This document shows, piece by piece, positions 12,224 through 24,861 of a stretch of 64,000 bases of DNA. Position 1 is the stretch's first letter; every line of letters begins with the position of its first letter. The stretch comes from Andrena cerasifolii (lineage: Eukaryota > Arthropoda > Insecta > Hymenoptera > Andrenidae). Position numbers and translations under genes: made by a program. The stretch covers positions 26,627,001 through 26,691,000 of the forward strand of contig NC_135119.1 in assembly GCF_050908995.1 (NCBI RefSeq). The letters are read 5' to 3'. The notes beneath the pieces are model-generated. The model was given only the letters and a program-made list of their open reading frames with translations, searched no databases and was not told where the DNA came from.

Positions 12224-13565
12224 CTTCCTGTCGTTATTAACAAAATTCTCATTTCAGTAACGCTATCGCGGAGAAATGCGATTTCAGTCATTTCGCAGCG
12301 TCACCCGCGAAATTTAAAATATACACTTCCTACTGCTCTAAGCTCGTTTTCATTCTCGTTAGAAATGCACGAAGAGGAATCTTGCACTGGTATCTTATTA
12401 TTATTTCGCTGCTTAATGTACTAGGGTATCGTTCATTGAAATCGATCCGCGTAATGATATTTAATGGAATAGGAAAGAACGTACGGAAAAAGTTTTATCT
12501 TTCTTGCCCCTTGTCTCTATTTTCAGCGAGCTCGGATGACATCAATCGTTGGTACAAAGTTTCGCGGCACCTCGAGCAATTTCGGACCATCGTAATCGAC
12601 GACCATAAGAACTCGGTCACGTATGTGCTTCGAATTAAACGAGGAGGAGCGGACTGAGGCGGTTCCCCTGATCCTTTGCGCTCTTAACAGCTATATAAAC
12701 CGAGATAAACATTTATTACCATCTGTCGCTACGTGTGCAGCGACCGGGGACAATAGAGAGATACAATGGCCCTCTAATATATCGCGAGCAATTATACGCC
12801 CCTTTACCGACGCGGTGGATGTTTCCATGAAAAGAATTCGCGCTTGTAAAAATAAGCGTGAAGTGACAAGAGGGCCGACGTAAAACGCGGATAATTGTTG
12901 ATAAATGCTATATCTAATCTGCCTGGAGTGTCCTTTATTCTCCCGTTTTTACTTGCAGATGTACCTGCTCCGACTCCTACCATTTCCATACAAATAAATC
13001 GTTGTACAATTAATTGCCCGCGTGTGCAACATCTCCTACACACGATATACATGCTTCCGTGAATCACAGATGTTTCGTAGCAGCCGTTTTAAGTCAGAAA
13101 TATTCATAAACTGTGCTTTTAAGTATTCATTTTCAAATCCCCAGTAACTGCGCGCAAACTATCGATCACGTGCATATGTGCGCGATATTATCGCGTGTAC
13201 ACGCGAAATCGCGAACGAGATAGGTCTATCGTAAAGATATTGAATCGTTACGCGTCAACTAGATGTTTCGTAAACTTTTTTAGCAACAGTTGTTTATTAC
13301 CTCAATTGGTCAAGGAGGGCTGTACTTCCATGGCGCTCGGATCTGTCAATTAATTGCCATGCTTGCAATAGACATTTCGCACATAAACACGATCAATAAA
13401 AGAAAAGAGCCGTGAAACAGTTCAAGGTTAAGTCTTCGTACTTATGCCACCCATAGTACACATTCCAGACTAGGTACACAAGCTCGTGTTGTCGTAGGAA
13501 GTACCACAATTTCCGCGAGGATAATTCAACTTTCTATGGTGGTGGGACCTACAACCACCTACAAC
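12224..13565. other. spire 5' flank, no gene assigned
   Basis: This holds the presumed spire promoter and 5' UTR. One plus-strand stretch (about 12532-12657) follows a TTTTCAG acceptor-like site and reads SSDDINRWYKVSRHLEQF up to a stop. It looks somewhat protein-like, but it has no upstream exon that I can find and no family I recognise. Nothing else is supported. Confidence 0.4.
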
Positions 13566-14434
13566 TTAATTCGCCGACTGAAACGACTGCACGCCTAATT
13601 CAAGAAACACATCTTCCTGAATGGACAATTTTCGGAACACTTTATCATCGAGATTCGACAGGATTACTCCCGTTATCGATAGAATCTTTCGCATTGCAGT
13701 ATCGCCTCCCAAATCGCTGCTGTCGTTTCTCGATGTGCTTTGGTACTTAATCGGGAACATTCATCGATTCGCGATACGTGAAATGCATACGTTATAAGCC
13801 AGAGAATTATGAGACGAGACTGCCCAGAGAATTAGCAGCGTTTGTAATACGCACCTCTGGTTGTTAGACGGTTGACATGTACGCACGAACGAAGGACACC
13901 AGTCGAGATTCTCACCGCATCACTTTCTGCTCATCCTTCGTGGGAGATCCTTCGTACTGCTTTCCGGGCAAAGTGAGAGGCTGCTTCGCTCAAAAACGAT
14001 CTTTCGCATCGAACTTTACCCGAGGGACTTCTGGCATCGGTCATATTATTAATTCCAAGCGAGCACATTGACAATCGAGGCTCGACGCGACACTTTGTTT
14101 ATCGTGGATTCACGGTCGCGGCTGGTCGCGGCGAAGTGCCTCCCTTCGGCATCGTGGGATGGAACTGGATGGAACTAAACGAGTAAACCGAGAAACACTC
14201 GTCGCCGTATATCTGTATGCCCTGTTCGATACTATCGCAACGCCGGTCCTACGATCTGTCGCGCGATTCGAGATGATCAGTAGGACAGCGATGCGTGATT
14301 CGAAAGGGGTTCACTGCGAAGGGACGAACTATCCTTAACTTCATCGGGATAACATTTAAATTGATAGTCAAACTTGGACACAGAGTCAAACTCCTGACCG
14401 CTGGCCTTTCGATCCGTAACCTGTACTTCGGCTG
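13566..14434 (-). CDS. Possible unrecognised minus-strand gene (fragments)
   Basis: Three short minus-strand stretches have protein-like composition. At 14277-14434, behind a CACATGCAG acceptor-like site, it reads AEVQVTDRKASGQEFDSVSK to a TGA. At 13931-14044 an ATG frame of 37 codons reads MTDARSPSGKVRCERSFLSE. At 13566-13760 an ATG frame of 64 codons reads through ITGVILSNLDDKVFRKLS to TAA. No family is recognised, and the three do not join into one frame without guessing introns. They could be parts of one fast-evolving gene, the last exons of separate short transcripts, or chance frames. Confidence 0.25.
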
Positions 14435-15021
14435 CTGCATGTGAACGTTATTAAGTATAGACGCACGCGAAGTTGGTAGTGATAAATCGAGTAAGTATTT
14501 ATCATGAAAAAAAGTCAGATAGTGCGATTGTTTGTAGAAATTCCTATTCAATGTGCAAATTAGCAGCTCCAAAAAATGATGGATAAATCTCCGCTTGTGG
14601 ATATCTAACGGATTCTAAGGAATATATATTTATTTCAGAGATCGATAAGAGAAATTCCAGCTACATTGGAATAGTTGTAAGTTCGTATAAAATTTAGTGA
14701 TAATGATGGAAATTGCGTGTCGCGTGTTCAATTGGAGTATCTTTTCCTCATTGGCGGGGATCTCCGCGCTCGACCAATAGGAAAGCTCGACAGGACCCGA
14801 GGGGCTGGCTTTACGAAGCCGCTGAGCAGTGTGAATCGCGCTTTGGACTTAAAAGTCGAGTTTCTGATGCAACATCGTTAACAAGACGTGAATGCACTGT
14901 AATAGGTGGTGTGAACGAGAGGACCGAGGCCCGTGCAATTAAGATGTTCGTTCGCGTTTAAAATCCCAGCAAATTAGATAAGTTTGTCAGAGACAGCGAA
15001 GTATTCGAAGCGATATCCAGA

Positions 15022-18000
15022 ATGACTGAGGAGGACTCGGTACGTACGAATATTGCAACGTCTTTCGGAGTGGCATCGTATCGCTATCGGAAAAGCATGG
15101 GAGCGTGGTCGTCTTGACATACTTTTCGATTTTCTGACATCACCCAGTAACCCATACAGGAGAGAACCGGGTATTCGGCCGCGTAAACCGAACGCTCGCG
15201 ACAACATTATAACGAAATAAAAGTAATGGGACTTTGTGGATCCCAACCTCAAAGCCATGTGGATAGTAATCCATGGGACGTGGTTCTGTCTTTATTGCGA
15301 TAGATCTGACACATGTTACGCTCTTACGCCGAGTTTCTTTTAATTCTGGACCGAATGCCTTCTGCGTTACGGCTCGATGCTCGGCGTAAATTCCATGGGA
15401 GAAAGGAATTCGGAGTAGACTTAACGCTGCACTCGAAGTAATAAATACGAATCTCTGTGCGAACGCGCATCAGCTTTACGAACAGTTGTTTAAATGTACG
15501 GCGATCGAGCGTAGGGTCGATGTTAATCGTTGCACGTTATATTTAGGTGTTCGACCCCACCTTGAAGAAGAAGAAGAAGAAGAAGAAAACCACCTTCGAC
15601 CTTGACGCCGCGTTTAATGAAGGCGTTAGTATGGATGACGGGACCGAGATGTCTGGCGACAAAGAGAACCAGGAGCCAGATGCCTTTACTCCAGCCGAAG
15701 ACGACGACACGCTGGACTTGGAAAGCTTTGGGAGGAAGAAAAAGAAGAAGAAAAAAGCGTTTAACTTAGACGAACTCGACGCGGCATTGCCAGATACGAA
15801 AAAGGAGGTAGATCGTCCGAGGGAATCGTCGAACGTTGGAATTGGGGAGTAAGCTTCATAATTGTGTGTTTTGATTTTGAAAGGATGTTGTTGAACAACA
15901 AACGGAGGAGGTTGCCGTGGACGATACCTTCGATCTAGATATGGACTTCTCGAAAACTAAGAAGAAGAAAAAGAAAAAGAAGGATCTCGATGAACTGGTG
16001 GCGGAAGAGGAGCGTAAGGAGACCGAGGATAAAGAAAATGGTAAATATTACATATTAAAGAGAGTACAATTGGCTTGGGTAACGAGTTGTTTATGTTACT
16101 CATTATTTGTTAACATGCTGCACTGAATCTGAGCGAAGTGCAGAGTATGGTAAGGGATATTTCCTGTATTCTATATATACCACACAACAGTCACTGGTAC
16201 ATACTGTGCCTGGATGGAAAGAAGTCGGTTGAAATATCACAGGGGCAAGAGGGGTTCTTCGCCCGGATTGGCTTCAGCCGCCCGTGTCCCGTTTGCTTAC
16301 TTCGTATTCGTCGACGTTGTCGCGCCGGCCAATAGGGATATACTATTCGGACCCTAAAGTTTCTCGACTGACTTCTTTCCATCCGGGCACAGTACATCGT
16401 ATCTGCACTTTCGCGTATCTTGCTAACAGAAAAAAGATAGTATAAGTTACTGACTGAATTGAATCACTATCAAGAGAAGAATAACATTTTAACCATTCGG
16501 TGGACGCGCCCGCGGCAGTTGGCTACAATCTTTATATTTCGTATATTTACTGTAAAAACGAGCAGCAGATGGATGTGGACTAATTTTCTCTTTTATCTTC
16601 ATCGCCATTAACCGTCGCACTACTGAACCTTGGCTTTCAGTGCCGGAGTCACTTCTGACTCATACCTACATTTCACTACTACTAATTCACAGTCGCTCGA
16701 GCCGCTAGCTTCTCACCGATGTTTTACCAATACAGTGTAGTCGCTCGAGCCTCGAACTCCTCACCGATATGGTACTAAAACAGCAACGCACGGGACCCGA
16801 CATTGGGCGACCTTTGCGTCGCTGCGTGTGTGTATACCGTTCGAGCCCCGAGGCACGAATGACTCCGGCACAGTATTCGGAGGGTTAATATTCTGGGTTC
16901 ATTGAATAAAATATTGAATATTATTAAGCAACTAATGTAATTTCGATTTTCTTCTGTGAGACCTAAAATTGTCTAAACTTCGAGGTAAAACAACGAGAAC
17001 TCCGATTGCGGTGTAAAAGCCGCCACGCGCCCACTCATGCAAGTCTGAAGAGCGCGCCCACCGAAGGGTAAATTCGATACGTGTTGAAATATGCGTTGAT
17101 GCATTGCAAAGAACAGGATAAACCTACTACTATTTAAATAATAAATGTTTCATACTTCTCAAGTATCTATACCTAGTTTCATTAACAGCTAAGGTGAATA
17201 GAACGAAGATTAACGTTAATATCAAACTAATAGACACCTGCGAGAAAGTACAGCTCGGTTAATGAAACTGGATGTAAAATCGCTTACGAAGTTCTCCATC
17301 GATATCACAACTGAATCTTTCACTAAACGAGTATCCTATTTCTTAATAGAGGAAACAAGTTTGTGGGTCGGATCTGACAGAGATTATACGTACGATGAAT
17401 TATTGATACGGGTGTTCAACATTATGAGGGAAAAGAATCCCGACATGGTTGCTGGAAAGAAACAGAAATTTGTTATGCGCCCTCCTCAAGTCGTACGTAT
17501 AGGCACCAAGAAGACATCTTTCGCTAACTTTACGGAAGTAAGTGCCACGTTCGGCACTCGTGCCTTCGTACGTTTTAAAAATACAGATACGTTATTTCTC
17601 ACGTGTGACCTAATTCTTAATTGCAGATATGTAAAACACTTCATAGGCAACCAAAACATTTACTTGACTTTTTACTCGCCGAGTTAGGAACAAGTGGTTC
17701 TGTAGATGGGAATAGTCAACTTATTATTAAGGGTCGTTTCCAACAGAAACAAATAGAAAATGTTCTTAGGAGATACATTAAGGAATATGTTACCTGTCAC
17801 ACTTGTCGCTCACCGGATACCATTCTTCAAAAAGATACTCGACTATTTTTCTTACAGTGCGAAACCTGTGGTTCAAGATGTTCAGTAGCTAGTATAAAAT
17901 CTGGCTTCCAGGTAAGTCCCTTCGATTTCTATCTGCATAGGTATCTGAACGTCAAATCTCCTCTGGGACTTACGACGATAATTATGAATTTATTCGTTTT

Positions 18001-18048
18001 CAGGCCGTCACAGGGAAACGTGCTGCCATTCGAGCAAAAACTGCCTAA
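15022..18048 (+). CDS. eIF2beta: Translation initiation factor eIF2 subunit beta
   Basis: This is the beta subunit of the eIF2 GTPase that delivers initiator Met-tRNA to the 40S ribosome. Exons: 15022-15039 (MTEEDS), 15547-15807, 15884-16040, 17350-17537, 17627-17911, 18004-18048; 317 residues against 333 in human. The N-terminal half has three lysine blocks of 7-8 residues, the known binding sites for eIF5 and the eIF2B epsilon subunit. The C-terminal half has the conserved core (VGSDRDYTYDELL, MREKNPDMVAGKK, QVVRIGTKKTSFANF) and a CX2CX18CX2C zinc ribbon starting CHTC, ending TGKRAAIRAKTA. The donor of exon 2 was placed at GAG|GTAGAT because it alone keeps frame with exon 3. The 1.3-kb third intron is filled with transposons. 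Confidence 0.96.
16203..16393. mobile_element. MITE in eIF2beta intron, family member 1
   Basis: A 191-bp element with inverted ends ACTGTGCCTGGATGGAAAGA and TCTTTCCATCCGGGCACAGT, flanked on both sides by ACAT, a plausible 4-bp target duplication. A second copy in opposite orientation lies at 54052-54254. There is no coding capacity. Confidence 0.8.
16490..17073. mobile_element. MITE-like element(s) in eIF2beta intron
   Basis: The outer ends AACCATTCGGTGGACGCGC (left) and GCGCGCCCACCGAAGGGT (right) are inverted repeats. Internally, AGTGCCGGAGTCA near 16640 is inverted as TGACTCCGGCAC near 16862, which suggests a nested second element. CTCGAGCC and CTCACCGATR motifs also repeat directly at about 16690 and 16745. 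No open frame. Confidence 0.55.
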
Positions 18049-19209
18049 AACATTTTTCATACAACCCATCCCACAATTTTGTAGCATAATTTTCAAATTG
18101 TCTGAGATTTTTTGTGTTATAATACAGTTTGTACTATACCTATTGTAACGGCGTGCAATCCAAACATCTATTTTTACTTATACAAATTGAACATCGTCAG
18201 TTTCAGAAAGTGATTGTGAAATTTACAATGTATAACTGTTTTTATTATCAATTCAAAAAAAAAAGAAAAAAAAGAAAAGCTACACGAAGAAATTATGTCT
18301 TAAGAAATTTCCTTTGATTTTTTTCTATCAAGTTTCTAGCATTTGTAACTTGCACAACCATTGGTTCGTCGCTTTTGGTTCCGAAATCTTTGATGTACCG
18401 TTTACTCTCAGAAACGCTGAGAAACACACTTTCATTTTTTATACACTATAATTTTCGAAAAAGAACGCATGATCGATCCATAAGCACTATTCGAATAGTA
18501 ACGATGAAGCAATAGCATTGTAATAAGAAGACTCGTTGCTTGTCCATTTGTCTACCATTGTGACATAAAAAAAGCCTGTATAAAGAACTATTGGTCGAGC
18601 GTAAAATGGTATGGATTACCAGTTGTTAACAATAGATTTAAGCAGGTAACAGTCTGTTATATCATTTTCTGTATACAAAGAAATTGTAACATTAAATTCG
18701 AGTACATTATTATGTATGGCGGAAAGTATTATTCCCATAAAGTGATTTATGTTTTTTTTTTTTTAAATGATACGGTAAAAGCGTAACGACCTTCTTTCGA
18801 GCAAACAATGCTAACATTTCATAGCTAATTTATTCAATTGTATTTACTAGGTAATAAATCTATCTTAAGTACCTCTGTTATCATTCTTCTTCTGATCCAT
18901 TCAACAAAAGAAGTGGAAACATTCGTACATTTGAAGACTAATTATAATGCTCCTTCGGTCATTTATACTTTCACGATGAACTACTTAAAATAAACATTCT
19001 TCGCTTCATCTACGCGAATGTCGGCTAACGAGGAAGCAACAGTGAATCAGCGATTACGAAAACTGTGCAATTTTAATCATTATACATGTATATTATAATA
19101 GATAACACCAACATATATGTTACAGTTGAATGATTTTGTGCTATTTATGTATTTAAATAATATAATAAAAGTCCGAATCTATTCATTCAATATCACATTA
19201 CAAGTAACT
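18049..19209. other. eIF2beta 3' UTR and convergent intergenic DNA
   Basis: AT-rich sequence between convergent eIF2beta and MDH1B-like genes. It contains several AATAAA-type signals (for example near 18853) and homopolymer A/T runs. No gene is seen. Confidence 0.6.
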
Positions 19210-21143
19210 TTATTGACTATTCACCAAACTACTCGTTTCGGCCCTTAGCTCTGCTATTTTCTCGTTCAAGATGAGAGCAGTGACTATAAAATTTTGAAAT
19301 AGAGGCAGTGGCAAATATGGCATTGGGAAATTTGTATAAGGCACCCATATTCGCGATTCGTCTTCTAACACTTTTAGGTAGACTGGTTGGGAGAACATTA
19401 ATCCCTTTGGGATACCAAAAGTACCTACGAAAAAGAACGGCTCTTAACGTCTCTATTATATCTTTCTACGTTCTTACTATTCCTACATTTACCATCGGAA
19501 GAGATCCCTAATGATATAATTTCATCGCCAATGTTTTCCCCCTTTCTGTACCACAGTTTCAAGAGATCGCATATGGCTCTGCATTTTGGGAAATCTTCCG
19601 ATCTGCCAACCTGGTACTGAGTCAACGCCTAGGAAGAAATAAAGTACAGAAATTTGTATTCCTTCGTGTAATGTCGTGTAATACCTTGTGCGTAACAAGA
19701 TCTTTAGTAGAATTCTTGTCATGTGCCATGTAGAAGAACCATCTCAACTCTGAACGCTCAGTTCCTAGCGGTAGTGTTACATTTTCATTAGCCTCTAGAG
19801 CCCTCTTGTTCGGCCGATAAATGCTGCACTTCTGAATCATGTGATGAACGTCTACGTACTGATTGATTCCTACAATTACAATTAATTGATCGATAGATAC
19901 AGAATTAGAGGCGTCCGGTTCCATCGCTTTAACGTATAAACCAACCCAAGTATCCCCATACGGGTGGACAACCAAAGTTTCGCAGAGTGAAACCTAACGA
20001 ACTCACAAATGGATACGTAATTGGAGTTCCGTAATGGGAACTCACAGCTACGATGTTTGTTTTTGGTATTTTTGTAACAAGTGCTTGCATTATATTAGCG
20101 TAGAAACATGTAACACCCATCGAACAGAAGATCACTTTCATCGACGAAGGCGCGTACTGATTTATTTGCGCAGATAATTGCTCTATGGGTTTATAATTCC
20201 GTTGCATCCAGCTGTCCGTTCCTTCGTAGTCTTCTCTGGAAAATATATACCCCTACATCAAACAGTCTTGTAATAATAATAAATCCAGAAACTCATAATG
20301 AATGTAAACGCTATTACAAGATCTTATAGAAGTACCTAATTCTTCTGTTTACCTTGGTAAACTATCAAGGTAAATCAACACGTCGCAGTCTTTCAAACCA
20401 GTAGGTACATTGTCCAAAATGTTTACAGTTTTTAAACCTGCGCCAATTGCTGCCGCATCTTTGAAAATCCTTCTTAACTTGAAGTAACATCCTGGCTCGT
20501 CGTATACATTAATAACAATTCCATGAGACAGCCAAAGTTCCTTTGTCATTTGTAATTGAGGAACCAAGTCCGAGCACATCGATCTTCCTCCTCCGATTAT
20601 CAATAGTCGTCTACGTTTCATTTGTACATCCGATAACTGCTTCTTCTCTTTCTTCACATTCTGAGCCTACGTAAAAGAAACTTCGCAAACATAATTGGAA
20701 CAATTGATTGTTAAAGTAACATTAATACTTATTTACAAATATCAAATCCGCTTGCAATGCTTCAAGATCCTCTTTAGTCAAGTGCAAAGCGATGTTGTAA
20801 TATTTAAGCAATAACTCCCAAAACTGATAGCCACTTCCAATGTAAGTAACTTTGTTGCGAGTTATCCCAATTTCTCTCCATATTAAAGGAGATTTAGTGT
20901 GCGACCACCCATGAAGCGCACATATTTCTTTCAACCACGGCTAAAAGTCAAGCTTTGTGTCAAATACCAAATGCGAAGCGGAGGATTTTATCTCACCTTC
21001 CACTCCGCGAAACTCTTACAAATACTTTTAAAATGGAAGTTGGGTAATATTGTGGACAAACTTTCAGCAACAAAGCATACGTGGTTGAAAACATGGTCCT
21101 CTAAAATACCAGCTATTACAGTCGTACACTTAACTGTTGACAT
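19210..21143 (-). CDS. MDH1B: Malate dehydrogenase 1B-like protein, one frame break
   Basis: MDH1B is an NAD-dependent lactate/malate dehydrogenase-fold protein of unproven activity, linked to cilia and testis in mammals. Exons: 20997-21143, 20737-20940, 20353-20666, 19685-20235, 19493-19628, 19210-19424; about 520 residues, as in human. Matches to the family include WLKEICALHGWSHTKSPLIW near the N terminus, NIVAVSSHYGTPITYPFV, QLIVIVGINQYVDV, LKLWYRKGENIGDEIISLGI and TFGIPKGLMFSQPV near the C terminus. Exon 19685-20235 changes frame near 19990: the reading YPFVSS must shift by one base to continue as VSLCETLVVHPYGDTWVGLY. All other junctions agree in phase. The break may be a sequencing indel or a real lesion. 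The ATG at 21143 gives MSTVKCTTVIAG, aligned with the family start. Confidence 0.85.
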
Positions 21144-21436
21144 TTTTGTACATCTAACAAGTGAAAGATGTTTAATTACATTGCCACTATTTTTTCTAAA
21201 TTTTCAAGAATATAACAGATTTCTACTAACTGTGTTTACACACGAATAATTTATTTATATACAAAGTACAAAACGCGTTAGAGATCATTTTCTCTTCAAA
21301 TTATGTTAAAATAAATTCCGTTGCAATGGACACACAGCCATTGATATAAAATTATACTTTTAATTTGTGATACTCCTTAATTATACTAGAGACTTAAAGG
21401 TAATTTTAAATTAAATAATCATTATGATATCAAAGA

Positions 21437-22501
21437 TTAGAGGAGTAGATCATCGTCGTCCGATATCTCTGGTAAATCAGGAGTGCAGCACCTTTCCCAT
21501 CCTTTCTCGACTAATAAAGGCGACGCAAAAAGCTCTGGCATCTCGAATTGGATTGGTTCCGGATCTAAGTACAAAATTTGAATTTCAAGATACTAATTTA
21601 CATTTCAAGCTCATTCTAACTCAGAAACTGATACCTGAGAAAAATCCGTTATCCTCGAAAACCTCTACCTCGTTCTGTTTCTTGATAAGCAATTCTTTAA
21701 ACTCGTTTTCTAAAGTCTTTGTGTAAATATCATCTGCAAGAACGTCGTTCAAACTGTACACTCCCTTTGAATTCTCGACATACTCCGCGAAATACATGAT
21801 TCATAAAATCCGTACCAAATTCAAGCTGCATATCACAATATGGTGCCAGATTTTCTGGTTCCGGGTACGATCTCTTCATTATTTTAGTCGGCGGGAATGG
21901 CTTCTTAAAAATACATTCGTCGGATGGCTTTTGTAACTGCAGATCATTCTTATCAAACATTTGTTTCTTCAGAGAGGAATCTTTTGTCTTAGAATGTTCG
22001 TTTGCTTTCTACGAGGAAATTAAATACGTCACAGGCTTGTTTACAGAGAAGCATTAACTGTTTATACCTTCGCTGCCAGTTCTTTCCTAGGTGATAATGG
22101 ATGGCCGCAGTTGTCCAATTGCGTCAGCTTTGGCTTTAAACATTCCTGTTGCTTGTTACCCGCATTTTGGCTAAAGCTGTTTAAACGCGAGTTAGTGGAT
22201 ACGTTTACATCCGAGGTGGACCTAATCGACAATCCTTTCGGTTTCTGCTGAACGAGGGCCTTTGTGGAAGCTCCACTTACTCCAAGAGAAGTCTTTGATC
22301 TTGACAATGACTTCAGAGCTTGACCTGTAAACAAATAGTTCACCTGAACATTCCTAAGCAGTATTTAATAAGAGAATTCACTTAAGGTAACGAATTTATA
22401 TGAAGACCTTTTTAATAGGTGAGATACAACCTTCAGGTGCTTGTACTCTTACCTTTGTCACGTTCTGATATGTCACCAAACAAGTTAAATATGCTAGTCA
22501 T
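21437..22501 (-). CDS. Securin-like protein (tentative), one frame break
   Basis: Exons: 22453-22501 (ATG start, MTSIFNLFGDISERDK), 22068-22324, 21635-22008, 21437-21564; about 270 residues. The layout recalls securin, the separase inhibitor: a basic low-complexity N-terminal half with QALKSLSRSK, a central RSYPEPENLAPY segment similar to the conserved YPEIE separase-binding region, and an acidic tail ending PEISDDDDLLL. No clear RxxLxxxN destruction box or KEN box is seen, so the name is a suggestion. Exon 21635-22008 breaks frame near 21790: frame one reads FGTDFMNHVFR, and the protein-like continuation EYVENSKGVYSLNDVLADDI is in the next frame. A one-base deletion would restore phase with the last exon. 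The gene lies 293 bp upstream of the MDH1B-like gene on the same strand. Confidence 0.6.
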
Positions 22502-24861
22502 TTTACGAAAATCTTTTCTAGAAAAGTGCTTGTGAATTCTAAAATATTCGGCAAGTAGCTCGTACACTATTTAGAGAGGAGAAATTAGCGACACTTCAGT
22601 CCTTGTCGTACAAAACATCACCATCTACATTCATAACAAGTTTTCCGTTCAATTTAAATGACAATCGCAGTTCAACCAACTTCAATTCAACTAAAACTAG
22701 GGAAAATTCCTTAGCCCCCTAGGATTCATTAAATGATTAGACTCGGGACCAGTGGCGTAGCCAGAAGGGGGGCCGAGGGGCCCTTGCACCCCCAAAGAAA
22801 GAAAAAGCAGAGCGTTGGAGCGGAATTCGGAATTGGAGCGTGAAGCCATGTACAGCAATTTCACAGAAAATTTTGACTGCTCTACTGCTCCAGATTTTTC
22901 TTTATTATGATTTTTTTTTATAAAAGCAGATGAAAATTTTTAAATACTGCAGTATTTATTTTCGAATCTCGCTTTTTTCTTTCCGTAGGCGAGAGCGAGT
23001 CTAACCGGTGTTGCGATTCTCGCTCTAGCAGCGTTTAACGCAAGCTCTTGGAGCGCGAAGTTCCAACTTTAAAGAGTTAAGGATGAAGTTTATTACATTT
23101 GAAATTTGTCTTCGCCTCCTTCCTTATCGCTCGAAAACAATGTATTAATTTAAAAAAAAGGAACGAACGTACGAAGAAGCCTGTTTCTTCGCCTCACAAT
23201 TCATCACCGACGTTGTAAAGGCACGGACGTGTTATAATAAAGCCCAACCTTTGATCACTCTTTAAATATCTTTGTTCCTTTCTTAATAGTTCTGGTTAAT
23301 ATTCAATAATTAAATTTCACACGTATACAAGCACGCACACACCTTTCAGCATTTCAACACATTTCAGAGTAGTTCCGGAGTTGGACCCTGTTCATGCACA
23401 GAGGCCGCTGAATTCAGTCCTCAAGTTATTGGTCGGTAACACAGTTAGGTGGTGACACGAAGTCCCATAAGGTGATAGGTCTATCCTATGTATACTTCGT
23501 CGATGATAGGTCTATTCTATACTTCGTCTGTGATTAGGGTCCGTCCGTTTACAAGGGACGTTTCGATCGATTCGCACCATAACAAAAATGAGATAGCAGC
23601 CTTAACTCGAACTATATTTTGCATTTTAAATTATGTATTTCACTTCTACAACTCGAATTTAGAAGAACTCCGACCTCTATAAGTTAAAGTTTACTTCTAC
23701 ATATATGTATTACGAAATTTCGTACAAAGAACTCAAACTATCGAGGACAATTTTTTCTCTGCGTTATTCACGATTAAAAATCGTATTGATTTACAATACA
23801 CTAAAAGACTAGCACAAAGCAAAATCACAAAATTTTGTAATGTGTAATAAAGAGTAATATTTCCAGCATATGTGTAGGTATATAAGTTGTAAATAGGTAT
23901 ATTTGATTATAGGTATACATTAAATAATTGACCTTTAAAACTTGAATTTGTATTGCTTTACAGCTTCACAAGTCGAAAAATTAACAGTCGCACAAAGCTT
24001 CTATAAGTCGAATTTTCGTTTGTTGGACCTTTCCAATTCGAAAACTCGATAAGCCGAAACATCTATAATTCGAAGATTTTTTCCCTTTCTTAAGATTCGA
24101 GTTATCGAGGTTCGACTATATATACGTATATTTATATGTTTCTGTATGATATGCACATAAATTGTCTTTACACTTTCAATGGAAGATCAATGAGAATGGT
24201 GTGATTAATATTTATTCATAATATAATTTATTAAAAGAGACAAAGAATTGTCAGTAGCAAATAGTTTCATTAGGATAAATTACATTGGTATTACATATAT
24301 ATAATATATATCTTTACACGTTTAAGGACCTATCGTATCCTTACGCCCTCCAAGATACGTAGACAACCAAAAGCTACCAACTGCTTAGAGCGGAATGCTT
24401 TGATTAATGGATCGATACAATAAATTCATCATATGTATATACAATTATTTACTATGTACGTATCGATGGAAGATATTCATGCTCCTTATGGTACATAAGA
24501 ATCATTGCGCGTAGTGACAAAACAGAAAGCGACCGAGGATTGTATTCAGCGTGTGTTACTTTAGTCAGAAGTCCGAACGGCGCGCGGTTAAATGCAATCT
24601 TCCTTCATCGATACACTTGACGCTTAACGCGATCAAGTGAAACGTTCCCGAACGCTAAATTTCTATGCAAATAAATTTTTTCTCGGCTGCTGTAAAAGAA
24701 GAGACACCGAATCCAGTTTTGCGCCCGCGGCATTAGGACGCCTACATTTTTACAATATGCGATGAAACAGTCTGTTAGTCTCTGTATACCAATAAGTTGT
24801 AGACAGTTTTCCCTATTAACAGTAACAGCAACATTCTTTGAACTTCATGATCGTGGTTTCC
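22502..24861. other. Intergenic, with a degraded transposon end near 22750
   Basis: Between the securin-like gene and RAMP4. At 22750-22830 the sequence CCAGTGGCGTAGCCAGAAGG followed by GGGGCC runs resembles the terminal sequence of common invertebrate transposons. The rest is AT-rich, including the presumed RAMP4 3' UTR at the right edge. No gene is supported. Confidence 0.5.
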
